A DNA stretch of 64,000 nt from Onchocerca lupi (Eukaryota; Nematoda; Chromadorea; Rhabditida; Onchocercidae): the NCBI GenBank assembly GCA_028564675.1, contig JAOVVO010000316.1:1-64000 (forward strand), given 5' to 3'. The first letter of the stretch is position 1, and the number at the start of each line of letters is the position of its first letter. The position numbers and the translations under genes were made by a program. The notes under the pieces are model-generated. The model did not search any database. It had not been told where the DNA came from and saw only the letters and a program-made list of their open reading frames with translations. Below are positions 12,661 to 26,817 of the stretch, in pieces.

Positions 12661-14500
12661 CTTTCCAACTTTTTTTGTTTTGCATTTTGTTTACTTGCGT
12701 GATTTATAGTTTTTTTTTTTCTTTTTTCCTTTAATTAGCATAAAGTTGAATTGTTTTCGTTTCGCAAAAAGTTTGTATTTTGAAATTGCAACAATTTTTA
12801 TTTCGAATTCGAATTTTTCAAATTATTCGCTTGGATTTATCAAACCCTTTTCATAATATATATTTTAAATTGAATAATCTTTTATATAATTATGAAGAAA
12901 ATTTTGAGAAGATTTAATTAATTAATTCTTATCAAGTCATACATTTTTGTTATTTGATTTCATTTGGTATATGCTAGAAAATAATATAACAATACTTTTT
13001 TTTTTTTTATTTTAACCTCTGTTTATTGTCTTTTTCTTTTCTAAGTTTTTATGTTACTCATTATTTTTTTTTTTCATATTTTCATATTATTCATTGTTTA
13101 CAGGTTTCTTTTTTCTTTTATAAAATTTAAATTCAATCCAATTTTTTTGGAAAAATTATATTCACCTCGTACTTTAGTGCCATATTATTCTTTTTTTTTC
13201 AATGTCTTTTTGTCTTTAATTTTTCTTCTTTACAAAAAAAAGAAAAAAAATTTTGTTGTTTTTCTTTTGAAAAAATAAATTAGCACTTAAATTTCAACAA
13301 ATTTTGAAAAATTATCTAACCATTTTTGATCATTGAGTATTGATGAATTTTCGGCAATTATTATACACCATTCTGAAACTTAATTCATCCTGCGAGAGAT
13401 ATAAGACCTGTCTGCTTGTTTGATTGATATTATATTAAAAATTCTAAAAAAAAATCAAAAAATCTCTTTTTCATATCTCAAATAATCACCTCATTTTTAT
13501 TCTTTTCAAATTAGAAAATGCCTTAGAATCTCATCGCAAAACTTTGCATTTTTTCTTTTATCTCAATTTTTTGTCATTTTTTGAAAAGTTTTTTGAAAAA
13601 AAAATTTTTATGAATGTTTGATCAATCAGTTGGATTTAATCCCTAATATACGTAAAATGTTCCAAAAAGTAGATGTATATACACGTACACGTACACGTAT
13701 GTATCTATGTTTACATACATACTTGATAACGTGTACGTAAATGTATCTGTGTTTGCGTGCATACTTATGTAGATGTATGCATGTGTACGTGAACGTGTAT
13801 GTGTTTGCGCGAATGCATATGTGGATGGTGTACGTGCAGGTGTGATAACGTGTACGTGAGTATATCTTTGTACGTGATTGTACCAGCGGAAATGTGCATG
13901 TACGTGAATGTATGTGTATTTGCGTATATCTACACAATACGTAGTAACTAAAACGGCAGTCCCAAAACGAAACATCTATGGTGATAGCTTAATTAGTGCT
14001 ATGACATCATAATTAAAATCGAACTAATGAACCTCATTCAGCTCAAAAACCTCCGATGCCCTGACTAAATTCCGAAACCTTATTAATTCTGGAAAATTTT
14101 CCAAAAATTTAATGTTCGCCTATGGGTTCAGAGTTGAATTGCGACAGGAAAATTTCCTGCATGTTAACCACGTTAGTCATTAAAACTTTAATTCAGTTTA
14201 ATCATCATACGTGTTATGCTAATTTTATGATATTTATTTACCACGGAGAAACTTTTAGAATTATTAATATTCATATCGGAAATGAAATGTATTTAGAATT
14301 AAAAATTATCAAAAATGAATTGCATTTCCTCCTTAATTCTCATCAATTTTGTTAAAATTTATTACAGTATTGATTTCGTGTTTTTTCCGGACGAATTATT
14401 TTTCCGAATGGATTGTTGTCATATATATAAAGTAGTTAGCTGTTAATTAATTAATAATTGATTGAAATTTTTTCAAATATAGTAGAAAGAAAGAAATTGA
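12661..14500. other. Sestrin to ced-12 intergenic region
   Basis: T-rich 3' flank of sestrin (AATAAA-like word near 13273), then a minisatellite at 13670-13940, then AT-rich DNA before the ced-12 start. The 14030-14110 stretch is GC-richer but shows no exon that I can support. Confidence 0.6.
13670..13940. repeat. GTACGTG-rich minisatellite
   Basis: Degenerate tandem array made of GTGTACGTGAATGTATGTG-like units, with a sub-unit of about 50-60 bases and a higher-order repeat of about 120 bases (GATAACGTGTACGT recurs at about 13725 and 13845). It is almost wholly alternating purine-pyrimidine and far richer in CG and GT steps than its surroundings. Overlapping minus-strand frames of 100-110 residues are Tyr/His/Thr repeats with no protein character. 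Confidence 0.85.
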
Positions 14501-17500
14501 ATGGGGCCGGATCAGCTTGGCGCTGCACATTTTCATACCGCTTCAAAACCATTAAAAGAAGTTGATATTCGTCTTCCGGAAAATCTTGTTAAAGTAAATT
14601 ATTTATTCATTTGTCTTCTTTTGTAAATTCTATATAAATTATAATAATTCATAAAATTTTCATTATTTTCTTCCTGTTGATTAAAAAAATGGCCTCTTTC
14701 CAATTAAACCGTCGTTATCTTCTGTTTCCGGAAAGATAAGAAGTTAGAAATAGACTATTAGCACTAGAAAAATATTCCTGAATTATGCAGAAAATAGTAG
14801 TAGAGAAGAGAAATTGGTATTTGAGCGAATATTCAGACGTTAATTTCTGTAGTCTGGCATAAATTTTAATTCCTTACAGGGCTGTTTTTCGAATTTTTAA
14901 AGATAAGATTTTTATTCTTCAAAAAATCTGAAAATTTTAACAAGAATTTGTAAGAAAAAATAAAATTAAAATAAAATTATTAAAGTTATTAAAAAATAAA
15001 ATCAAAATAAAATTAATTTGTGAGAAAAAATAAAATTATTAATTAATTATTATTCAACATAAGATATTTTACTTGAGACACTGTTTTGTTTACTTGTTAA
15101 TTATCATTTAATTACCATTCCTCCCGGATAAAAGAAAAACAAACTCTCTGATTCAACGGAGTCTATATCGTAGCATATTGAGAAGTTAAATGAGATTTTT
15201 TTCAATGAAATCAAAAAATCAGATTTTAAGATAAGTGATACCATCAATATGTCTGATTCAGTTACCAAAAACCTCACTGATTATCATATAATTTTGAATT
15301 TATGAGGAACGTTTGTTATCTATTAGATATCAGTAGAGACTTTGCTCCATTAATTTTCAAATAAATTTCATTTTGTGTACTATCTTTTCGTTTACCATTT
15401 TTATTTTTCAGGGAGCTGTGAAATTAGACCCGAATTTAAAAAAGTATCTAAGCGATGAATTTCCTGCGGAATCCAATACAAATGTCACTTGGGCATATGT
15501 AACTTTTGATAAACAAGCAAGTTTTTTTATTAGTTTGAAGATAAAATGCAACTTTTTAGTGCCATTTATTGGGCTTGTGTAGATTTTATATATTTCAGTT
15601 CAAATTTCGGGACAAAATTAGAATTAATTTATATAATTACCAACTCAGAATTATTAAAATCCTTTGGAAAAATGGATTCTATTCATTCTTTTCAGAATGA
15701 GGTTTTGACAGATTTAATTACACGTTTGAGCATCGAATTGAAGCTACCACAGTCGGAGAGAAATATATATGCGTTAAAATTTGAAGATCGTGGTAATGAT
15801 GGTAGTGGTGTTTTTCTAACTAAAGAAAATCGTAGTTTGGTACCCCAAGGATTCATTCTCATTTTAACCGCTTCTCCGGTATTGTTCATCCATATTTTTC
15901 GGATTTTCTAAAAGAAAAATTTCTAATTTATGCTAAGATTAGAAAAGATAATTTGATGGTATTTCAAGGCGAAAAAAAAAATTCATAATTATTACAGCAG
16001 AATTGCAAGTAAAGAGATCATATATGAGCTCAATAAAAAACATAATTATGTTGCATGCGTCAAACACATTTATTTTCACTCACATATAAACACGTACACA
16101 CACTTATATTCATATTGATATTTTCTAAGTTGTATTTCTTGCTATAATTGAATTAAAATTGATATTTTTCTTATATATCAGTGTGTTTCCCAATCAATCA
16201 TTTCAGATTTTGTAGATTAAATTTATTTTATTTGATAAATTCTAAGATTTATAATATAGGCTATTGTACTTCTTTTCTCCGCAGGAATGTTACGCGCACA
16301 ATCTATTGGGACGTTTACGTAATCCTTCAATTCATACTGGAGATCTACGAACAACACTTACTGAATTGATCGCTTTATGCGGTGATATTTCGTTCGCAGC
16401 ACAGTTTATGCGTATAGGTGGATATGATTATATATTTGAAGTTATCGAAAAAGGATTGTGCGCAGAGTATGTATTATGTATGAAGCTTCATTTCCTATAA
16501 TATTTTATTCAAATTTCCTTTTTCTTTTCCTCAATATTTTCAAATTACCTTCAATGATTGTCTCCAATTTCGTTAATTTTTGACGTTATAAATTATCATA
16601 TTTTGAAAATGATGGATATAAATGTTAAATCAGCTAATTTATATTACAGTAAGCTATAATATATGTCCCAAAATCTTTTGTTGCATTCATATTAAATGAT
16701 ATTGGACATTTATCTAGGAAAAAAAAATGAAATCTTTCAAGATTAAATAAAAACCTAACAAATCAAATCTTAAGATTACTGCAAGCAATTTTTTTAAGCA
16801 GCGTTTCCTCTCAATCTCGATTCCTGCAAGCATTGTTGTTGTTGATGGATCATCCTGGTTTACTATATTGGTCGCAAGTTTCGGATGAATTTGTTTCCAA
16901 AATAGCAGAAAATATTACGGGCAGAGCCAAGCAAGAGGATAATACCTTACTGGTTTCATCGCTTAATATTATCGATCTAATTTTGAATTCCAAAAAGTAT
17001 AAAATTCTTACATAATTATAGAAATTAATTCGACTCATTTATTGAGTTTTATTTTTGATTAAATGACTTTGTCTTGCATAAAATACTTCTTGGTTATTAT
17101 AGATATTTTTTGGTTGTGGAATAATTATGCTCGACATTCATTTCATTAACACCTAGGCAAAATACTAATATCGGTAGTGAACTTCCTATTCATCCGGATA
17201 GTCTTGTATTATCGGAATCGATTGTATTCATAAAATCCGCGAATTGAGTTTGAAATTCGTAAAATTATGGTAATCATGAATATTGTGCCAAGTTTATTTT
17301 CCCTTAGTCTAATGTTTAAAAGTTATGAGGTGCATTTCTAGAAATTTCTCATAAGAACTTTTCGAAAAATAATTCGTATTTATATTGCTTTTAAATTTCA
17401 GTGAGGAGAAAATGAATCTGGTATTACGCGAAGTGCCATTCGAATCACTTATACGTCATCTTGAGAAATCAGACGAACGAGTCATTTTGAATGTTTTAAC

Positions 17501-20500
17501 TTTGATGAATTCTTTATATAACAAAGCCAGAGACCATGTGAAAAGTGATATCGTAGAGGTAAGGACAAAGGTTTTTAGTCCCATCGTAAGAATATTTAGT
17601 AAATTTTGATATGGCTGATTGTAATATCTTAAGAAATGATAGTTTGAGAATTATGAAGGGACAGTAGAAATTGTTCTAATGACAATTATAATTAATTTGA
17701 CAAAAATCAAATATCAATAATAATTAATTCATATAAAGAAAATGGTTGAAATTAGTCACTTCATTTGTTTTTTGTAATGATTTTAGATGCAAAGAGTTAG
17801 GTTCCGGGTTCTGTTCAAAATTTTTATTTTTTATTTGAGATATTATTAATATTCTCTTTTTCTCCATTATTTCTTGTTTCTTTTTTTCTTTTTTGTCTCT
17901 TTATCTTCTTATAATTAATATTGATATCTCAGCTGAAATTACTCACTCATTCCTAGATTTCGTGAAAAGATTTGAAAAGTAAAATTCTTAGAATCTCCCA
18001 TTCCCATCCAAAAGCATTTTTGACATGAAATTCACTTCGTTCACTGAATCATTTGAGAGCAGTTTGAGGATAAATATTGTAAATATTGTTATTTATAATA
18101 TCCAATTTTAAGCATCTCCATGTAACACCTTTTCGCTGTGCAATTGAGAAGTCGGTACTGAGGAAAGGGAAGCAATTGGATGTTGGAATTGAGCAGCAAC
18201 TTATTATAGTACAACGGATACAGCTAAATAAACTATTGGAAAAAGCTTTGCGTATTCCTACAGAAGCAGAAATCGAACGGGTTTTTGTAGGAAGTTGAAA
18301 AATTATAGTACATAAATTTATATATTTTAAGAAATGGAAACAATGGTTTTTTAAACCTTTTATGAATAATAAATTTTTTTGATTCTTGTGTTCAAATTCC
18401 TATTTATTAGTACTATTTACGACTATATATGGACAATTATACATACATTATTATTTAGATTTATATGCATTTTAAATTAATTGTGTAAAATTGAGGAAAA
18501 ATCTGATGAAACTTAATTGTATTTAACAATTGTCAAGTTTTTATAATTTCAGCAGCTCAAACTTTTACATGGAGAAAGCAGTAAAGGGATGCATGCAAAT
18601 GTTATGTCAGAGGAAAAGCGTACAGAATTTTTGAATTTCACAGAAGCTGTTATACAAACACCACCAGGATCACTGGCACTGGAAACAATTCTCTCATTTG
18701 TTACTCATTACGCTGATTCCATTGCAAAAGTAAATTAATAATCTTTTTATTGATTTACTGTTTGAACAAAATTTATTTCACAATAAGATTCTTTCGGGAT
18801 GTTTTATCTACTAACAATTTCCACTTTCTTCAGATTCGATTTTAGTTATAAATAGTATCTCCAAGCTTATCGAACTTTGCACACATCTTCTAGATTTTTA
18901 TTTTTATTTATTTTTAAATGAACGCAAACAACTATTTGGAATTAGATTGTTATTGTGTAGCAATAGTTCTCTTGCTATTTATGCTTTAATAATAACAATT
19001 AAACAATAACATTTCCAGATATCTATGGAAAATTCAATGAGATCCGATAATAATCTATGGTCCCTTCCATTAGTATCGGTTCATTTGGTACAAATGCTGA
19101 TTGATATTCTTCATGTTGTCAATGAACCTGGTAATATATTACAGATCATTTTCATCTTTCGGAGGAAGAATTAACCGTTTATGCTTGGATTTTTATTGTA
19201 TAAATAGCAAAAAAAAAAAAAAAAAAAAAAAAATAAGAGATTTATAGAAGAAGGTGATCGATTGATGGTTTTATTATTCAAAAGTGATCGGCCATTTTTG
19301 GATCTTTTTGTTGTACTTGTGAAACTTTTTCATCGTACATGGCGTGAAATGCATGCAAGCGAGGAAGATATCAAAAAGGTAGATAGAAAATTTAGATTAA
19401 TCTTAACTTTTCTTGTAATATTGAAAGTTTTCCAACATTTTGAATGAAATTAATGGAATTATTGAAAATGTAGGATTAATTAGGAGTTTTGCTAGTTTTT
19501 GATAACTGATTGAAGTAAATACCAATCAGATTCAAAAATTTCAAGTCTGAACGTTTATGTAGCTAGTAAATCTTTAATTAGATTTGTGTGCTGATTTAGA
19601 TTGAATTACCAAGATTCTGAAATCTCCCGCCAAAGCATTGTATGATTATGGAAAAACTTATTAATTATAATTCATTTTGAATCTAATGTGGATTTGTCAT
19701 CGACTCTCTCCCATACACTTGATTTCATAATTTTATATATCATCATATGTTCGCTAATTGGAACGAAACGTATTTATTAAGGTTTTGGCAGTTGTTCGAA
19801 AGCAAATCAATGTTTGTTTATTGGAGAAACCGGTAACGCTCGAAAAGTTGGAGGAGTTGCTAGCAACTCATTCATATCCACACATGAAGAAAATTTGGGA
19901 AAAAGAAAGAAGTGCTAAAGAAGCAGAAGAATTACAAAGTGATGCTGTCAAGTGAATTTTTAAAGTTTGAACTGTTTTACTTTTTTCACTGGATATAAAT
20001 TCATTGATCGATGCAGCAACTAGTTTAAAAGTGACTATGTGAGCTAATTTCAAGCTAATTGCTGAAAAGTTTTAGTTTTTTCAATTAAATCGGGTTCAGT
20101 TGTAGATCTAGTCAAAATTCGGAAATATTTCAACTATGATAAAAACATATCACTTTTTTTTTTGATTTTTCAGAGAGCTGAGAGAGCATCTTCGGCCAGG
20201 TATTGTTGATCTGGTTTTGAAGAATCGTAAAAATGTTTTGAAAAATGGCTGTAAATTTGGGAAGCTAGTAAAAAGCAAATCGATGCAAAAAGGTTTTTTT
20301 TTTAATCTGTCAATTCATGCTCATAGTTTCATGTTACGCGAACTTTCCAAATATAGATGGATTTGGAAACTGTCTATCATATTTCGGCAAAAATCAGGAA
20401 AATAAGGCAAACTGTTAAGAAGACGAACATAATCAAAACGAATTCTGATTATGTTTGTTTTTTAACAGTTTGCTTTTTCTGGTTTTTGCCGAAATGTTAT

Positions 20501-21786
20501 AGATAGTTTCCATATATTATAGATAGTTTCCTTAAAGTTAATACGAAAAAAATATAACAAGAATAAAAAGATTAAAAAACGTTAACAAAATTGAAAAAAA
20601 ACTGTAATAAAAACGAGACTTAAAATAAAAATATTTCTCACAAAAATAATCACCAGCAAATAGCATTTTACACAAATAAATCACAAGAAAAATTTATAAC
20701 TGTACTAAGGCAAGAGCACAAAAATTTAGTAAAGCTAAGCAATTTGATGTACTAAATTAAATGTGATTTTTATTTTTAGTTGACCGTATACGTTCCAAAG
20801 TATAAAAAGTGATTTTTTTTTTTTTTTTAATGCAAACCATTAGTTAAAAATAAATGTATGTATATCAATTATTATATATGAATGTTACATTATATTTTTA
20901 TGTACCAAGTATTATTAAATTATCAAAAGTTGGATCAGGAATATTTATTTTTTAAAATGAAATCGTTTAATTAACAGATATTTGTTAAGGGCAACAATTT
21001 TGGTTTTGGAAATTGGATGCCAACGAGAAGACGCTGATTTGTACAGATTGTTCAAGCGCAGAATCTTCATCTAATACTAATTCTGCTGGAAATATAAAAA
21101 GTGATGTCCAATGTGAATTTATTATCGGTTTCATATAGAATTTTATGTTAATTATTTGTGAATCATTTACTTTCGAAATTGAAAGAATATTATTTACAGT
21201 AGATATAGCTGATATACAACGAGTGGTAGCTGGCGGTGAAGGTGATTTCCCAATGAGCAACAGTACAAAAGGAAAGAAAAATGCTAATATACGCGGTATA
21301 ACGCTGGAAGTTGGTGATAAACCTGATCTTTATCATTTGGTAACTTCTGATGAACAGGCAATAAATGCCTGGTGTGATGGTATCAATGCTTTAATTGGTA
21401 ATTCATTTATCCTTTTTTTTCTCTATCTAAAGTCTTCATTTTAATGCTTTTTGGTCAAACTTGAACGTCCTGACTTTGTTGACGATTGATTGAAATATTG
21501 CATTGTTTCCACATAACTACTTTATTAATAAGTAATATTAATTCTCTCGCTTCGAATAAATCTAAATTTTCAATTCATCAAGCAAAAAACCTTAATTGTA
21601 GGTGTTGATAAACTGTCAATTCAAGCTCAACGACAAGTGGATCGCTTCTTGAATATTGAACTAAAAATGCGTTTGCTTGAACTGGATCATATTCCAAATT
21701 CAATTGAAATACCACCACTACCAAAAAATTTTGATTGGATTCCAGAAAATATTGCTAACTCTAAGATTTCTATAACAAAAGTATAA
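14501..21786 (+). CDS. ced-12: ELMO family protein, CED-12 orthologue
   Basis: Adaptor that works with a DOCK-type protein (CED-5) and CrkII (CED-2) to activate Rac (CED-10) in apoptotic-cell engulfment and cell migration. Fifteen phase-consistent exons: 14501-14593, 15412-15516, 15696-15878, 16285-16466, 16802-16996, 17402-17558, 18113-18280, 18553-18729, 19019-19130, 19248-19378, 19782-19951, 20174-20292, 20990-21100, 21200-21397, 21602-21786; about 761 residues, near the family's usual 720-730. The N-terminal half is armadillo-like (HNLLGRLRNPS, FLQALLLLMDHPG). The ELMO domain is about residues 325-500 (FHRTWREMHASEEDIKKV). A helical linker (RPGIVDLVLKNR) leads to a PH domain at about 575-705 (QQFWFWKLDANEKTL, DIADIQRVVAGGE, AINAWCDGINALIG). 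The C-terminus has the helix IELKMRLLELD and a proline motif EIPPLPKN that would bind a DOCK SH3 domain. The start ATG has an AG 16 bases upstream (atatag). Intron 2 uses a GC donor, and exons 7, 11 and 13 follow AAG acceptors. An AATAAA lies near 22070. Confidence 0.95.
20365..20511. repeat. Long imperfect palindrome in ced-12 intron
   Basis: Left arm 20365 to about 20436 and right arm to 20511 are reverse complements over about 70 bases with a few mismatches and a small gap (words TTTCGGCAAAAA, GCAAACTGTTAA, AACATAATCA and their complements). The arms almost touch, so the RNA would fold into one long hairpin. It is a MITE-like foldback candidate in the intron after exon 12. Confidence 0.85.
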
Positions 21787-24700
21787 TTTTTAGACCGAAA
21801 AGTTGTTTTAACAGATCAGCAATATTTTATATCTCCACTATTTATCTGATGCTTTTATTTTGAAATAGATTTCCATGCTTTCTTATTTTGTGATTTGTAC
21901 ATTGTCCAAATTTTGATGATTGATTTGTGATTTTTTTTCCATATCGAATATTCATACTGCCAGTCTCCATTAATTAAATATTCTAATTAATGGTCATAGA
22001 AGAATTGAAAATGGATTCATTATCTATTACATGATCGTATTTCTAGAAAAAAAATGTTGATAATTCCTCAATAAATGACATAATTTGAAATGTTCAATCT
22101 CATGTAAATCTTTTTATGTTTTGAAAATCGCGATACTTTACATCTCAGGTAAATACCATTTACCTGATGGTTCCATCTTGAAATATCGACAATTAATTGC
22201 AAATACTTCAGATTGGTATACCTTATTTTAGTGAAGACATTACGTTCCTGCTTTTCACCATCTTGCTTAAAATGCAACATTTATAAAAGTTATAAATTAG
22301 AAGGTTGCATATAAATTATTAGGACTTAATTAATGAAGATCATGCGAAGAAAAAAATTATAAATTAATCTACAAATTATGAGTAGCACGTTTCTCGACAT
22401 TATCATCAAACGTTACATTATTTTGCTACAGGCACAGCCTTTATGATGTTGAATTTATTAGTTTTATTTTTCTTTAAAATGATTCCATGAATTTTCATTT
22501 TGTAATTTATTCCCTAAAATCAAATTCTTTCGAGATAGATTATCGAATTTATTTATCATTCAATTTCATTTGGATTTAAAAGAGGAATATCTTATTATTT
22601 AAGACAATCATAAGAGATTACTCAGAGTATTTACTATACTGAAGTAAATAAATGGTCACCAAGATAAATGATTGATAATATCATCATCCATGGTGTACAT
22701 CTGTTCCATATACTTCCTTCAAATGAAGGATGAATCGATAAGACGGATTTGTCACCATAACACATCATATTCTCTATTATTATTAGAGCTTAGTAGATTT
22801 GATTGATAATCCGAATAAAATCGTCTAATCGATAAAGCATCGAAAATATTGATCAAATCATTTTACTCCTTCTATTATCCAAAATTTTGTCATTAAATTC
22901 TAATTAACAAATAATTAAAAGTAAACGTTTAATTATTATTTACTATTTATGTATAGTTTTTGCTTATTAACTTCCAAAGTTTCCCATTATGAACGTTACA
23001 AATTGTGAGATTTTCGAGAAAATTTGCAAGATTTTTAGCAGATTGTGAGATTTTCTCTTTTTTTTTTTCTTAATTTACAAAATATTTTGTTTAGCAAATA
23101 AATTATGTAAAGATTACGTCACATTTTATTATAGCTACAGCAATAATAATAATATAAGCTTAACAAATTAGAAGCAAAAACAAAGCATTTTGAGATAAAA
23201 GTATACAAAGATCAAAATAAAAAAAAATTTTGTGAAAAAATTTTCCCAAATAAATAAACAAACAAATACATTTTAAGGAAACATTTATTATACCAATTAA
23301 ATTTATGATTGAAATTTTGATTGGATATTGTAGTGTTATTTCATTTTTATTTTCACAAATCGATACAGTATACCAATCAAAATTAAAGGAAAAGAAGATT
23401 TCATCGCTTATTTATATGCATATAAATAAGAAGAAACAAAATATATTTGAAATTGATTACAGTAGTAGGACGAATAGAAAGAGATAGTAACCCATGTGTA
23501 CTGTATGATTCAAATATTTTCATAAGTTAGTAATTTGCTCAAAATTATAGAGCATGTAAATAGATTTTTTAAAACTTCTTTTTTTTTTTTTTTACTTTTA
23601 TTTAAAAGAAGAAAAAAACTTGCTAAGAAAAGAAATATTTGAAATTTTGCAAAATTCAATTTTTGAATCAAATCAATCATGGGGGTACATTGCAAATTAA
23701 AATATTCTAAAATTAGCTATCTTAATATTTTATCTTGTCATTTTTTTTGAGTCTTTCTTCATCGATAAATTGTCATAATTCTTAAAAATTAATTTTTAGA
23801 ATAGACATCGATTTATTTCATTTTTCTGGATAGTATTTTTTGAATTTTATCATATATGTATATAATTTAAGAAAATTTTCATTAAAAAAAAAAAGAAAAA
23901 AATTTTTATTTACATGACTATAACAAATGATTTGTCAAATTCATAAATTAATCTGAAAACATTTACAAAATACCGGCAAATTTGTATAATAGCTTTCGTT
24001 TGATAAAAAACAACGAAAATTCACAATCAAAATGCTTTTCGCACTGATAAAACTTTTTTTCGATCAGAAAAAGAAAATAATTTTTTCTTTTCAAAATTAA
24101 AATAATAAAATTTAGATAAAAAAGATAATATGTGTGATAATTGTGCAAACAATCTCTCTCATACTCAACTGATCATTTCTTAAAATTATTATTGTAAAAA
24201 AGAATATTTCCTTTTTCATACATTTCTTATAAATTATATAAACATTTAAAAGCAACATCATATGAATAAATTGAAACTTAAATTCAATTTTAAACTCAAA
24301 TTTAATCAATTTCTCAATTAATTCAAATTCAATTATTTCTAAAATAAATGCATCACGATGCTCCTTATTTCTGCTTATTTCTTTTCATTTCTCATTCCTA
24401 TTTCTTGAAAAAAATTTTATTTTATAGATAGTACTTAATTGAATTTGAATTGATCGAAAAATTAATTGAATTTGAATCCGAAAAAAAATTCAAATTCATT
24501 CTTATTTTCAGTTTGCAATTAATTACATTCATTGATGATATCAGAAAAAGAATTCATTTGTAATAATAAAAATTGTAGTATCAATATGGAATTACCAATG
24601 ACAAATAATTACAAAAACATGCTTATTGTAGCAGTTAAATTTAAATTCATCACAAATTAAATTTCCTAATTATTCTTCATACAAAATTATTCGATAAAAA

Positions 24701-24796
24701 GTGATTAATTATGGAAATATAAGAAATGAATTTGATCGTAAAACCCTTCAAATTATTATTACACTTACTTGCAAAAAGCTAATTAATCTAAAATAA
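21787..24796. other. Intergenic region after ced-12
   Basis: About 3 kb of AT-rich DNA between two convergent genes. It contains a run of A near 19-20 bases in places and scattered GATAAATG-type words, but I see no exon, RNA gene or repeat that I would annotate. Confidence 0.6.
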
Positions 24797-25663
24797 TTAA
24801 CAAAGTGGCCTTTGTTCCGGATACCTTGACAAGGAATACGGATTACTCGCTGTTACGATATGTGATGGAATTGCCGGTTGAGGTATTTGTGGTGCAGCCG
24901 GTTGATAACCATGCTTGTCCAAAAGTTGCAAACGATTTGCTTTAAAAATATTGAATAGAATTTGTACGAAACATCCGGCTGAAGCTAATATTCCAAGTAA
25001 TGGATCAGCTAGAAGTTTTATTGCCGTTACTGTATTCCATCCGGTTATTGTAGGTGTCAGAAGATACTGTAGCGAACTAAGCAACAAAAATGCAGCTGCC
25101 ATCGGATATAAACTTCCCAATAAACCGGCTGATGCAACAGAATGATCAGTAGCTGAAGCAGAACCTGACAAAAAAAAAAAAAAATTATTGATAAAAACTG
25201 GAAAATTATTTTTAGAGAATATTTTGAAAATTAAAATCTATTCCTTTCTAAAGATTTCAAAAGATTAAATTAAAAAAGAAACGTTACTTTTTCTTAATTA
25301 ATCTAAAAGGTCGAAGAAAAAATTGAAATGAAAAGAGAAATTTTTGTATGAAAAATGATAATGATACGAGCAGGATGAATAAATTTATTAGCAGATATAA
25401 AAAAATACGTGAAAAATTAAAAAAATACATGAAATTCTACCAATTAATGCTAAACATCCGAAGAATAATGGTACCAATGAACATAGTAAAAGTATCAGTT
25501 CACGTAACGAAACGAAAACAGCTTCGATAATTCGATTTCCGCCACCAACCAAACATATTCCCGATAATGGATCAGCTCGAATACTTTGCGCCATCAGAGC
25601 CAAAATTACAGCACCCAATGGTATTCCCCAAGCTAGCATATGAGTTCGAAGTAGCAACGAATC
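24797..25663 (-). CDS. Frizzled/Smoothened-like 7TM protein, 3' exons
   Basis: Two joined exons (25663-25441 and 25164-24797, phase-consistent) encode about 196 residues ending at a TAA. The first begins after an AAG acceptor. It carries HMLAWGIPLGAVILALMAQ and DPLSGICLVGGGN, which align with the fourth helix and the following loop of Frizzled receptors (AAW.IP..., D..SG.C.VGN). Then come three more hydrophobic spans (about residues 45-75, 85-108, 118-140) that fit helices 5-7, and a proline-rich tail. The KTxxxW motif that Frizzled uses to bind Dishevelled is absent after the last helix. No exon for helices 1-3 or a Frizzled Cys-rich domain was found in the next 1.1 kb upstream. A possible signal-like start at 26168 (MNYSISFFLIYLLLKF) is too weak to join. 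It may be a divergent receptor with unseen small exons, a separate short protein, or a gene remnant. Confidence 0.5.
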
Positions 25664-26239
25664 CTTAAAATTCAATTCAATTTTCCATATTTTTCAATTT
25701 GAATTATGTGAATTATTCAACTATCGCGATTCAAATTGCATATTTTTATGCATTTCGAAAAAAAAGAAATAACGGAAGCTTGCTGGTTAAAATTCTATTT
25801 AACACATTCAAAACAATTTATTTCATTTTTTTCTTTTCTTTTTTTATTGAAGATACAATAAAATAATTAATCATTCATTGCTTCCGCTTCTTTTCTTTTT
25901 CATTTTTTTCATTGTATTTATAAAAGAATGTGTCGTTTTATGGATAGATCAAAGACATAAGAAATAAGTATGAAATTTTTGGAAAAATACTATAAATTTC
26001 GATCGTTTATTTAAATAATAATTTAAAAAAAGACAAAAAATGAAAGTACATTAAATCAATCAAATTATCAATTTGTTGTGACATTTCTTTATGGAATGCA
26101 GGAATGTTTGCAGCATAAACAACAAATTTCAGAAGCAAATATATGAGGAAAAAAGAAATGCTGTAATTCATTGTCTTTTTTAATTAATCAATTTTTTCGC
26201 TTTTTTTTTTGAATCTATAAAATTAAGAATGATAATTCA

Positions 26240-26485
26240 CAGATAAAGATTTGATTTATTTGTATAAATTTAAATGAACAAATAATTTCATTGCCGGTAA
26301 TATTGGAATTAAGTTTTTTTTATTTTATCTCGATATAGGAAAGAAAGAATAAAAGTTAGGAGTAGTTTGTGGGTGAAGTTTTGATTTGCTTATATAAATT
26401 GAAATGGATAATAATTTTGTTTGCTGATAGCATTCGAACTGGAATAATTTTCGAATTCGAATAATTTATCTCGTTGTAAAGAAAG
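26240..26485. repeat. Diverged tandem duplication, two copies
   Basis: About 26242-26350 and 26372-26485 share the order TTTGATTTATTTGTATAAAT, ATAATTT, GAATT and TTTATCTCG followed by AAAGAAAGAATAAAA. Period about 130 bases; the copies are clearly diverged. Confidence 0.65.
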
Positions 26486-26817
26486 AGTAAAAATTAGGAA
26501 ATACCAAAATATGATCCGATATTGTTATCTCGTAAATAATTGAGTCCATAAAAAAAAAAAAAAAAAAAAAAAATAAATTTCACATCACATTATATTTGAA
26601 TTGGTTTAAAAAAAAGAAAAAAAAATGCTTGATTTTTAATTAAGTTCAGGAAAAAAATCGAATTCTGAAAAGCAAAAATAAACATTTTCTCTTCTTTAAA
26701 CCTATCAAATATTATCTTTAGATCTAGAAATATTCTGGAAAAAAAATCATCTAAATTTTAAAATTAGAACTTAAAACTTTAAAATTAAATTTAAACTGTA
26801 ATTATATTTTCTTTTAA

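Noticed and set aside
13626..13975. Two overlapping minus-strand frames of 103 and 110 residues
   Set aside because: Translation of the GTACGTG minisatellite; repetitive Tyr/Thr/His composition, no start context or splice sites.
24915..25145. Plus-strand 76-residue frame
   Set aside because: Shadow of the last Frizzled-like exon on the opposite strand.
26040..26168. Minus-strand frame starting MNYSISFFLIYLLLKF as a signal peptide exon of the Frizzled-like gene
   Set aside because: Signal-like by composition, but TTT/ATT-rich DNA gives such runs by chance, and the nearest donor is out of phase with the 25663 exon.
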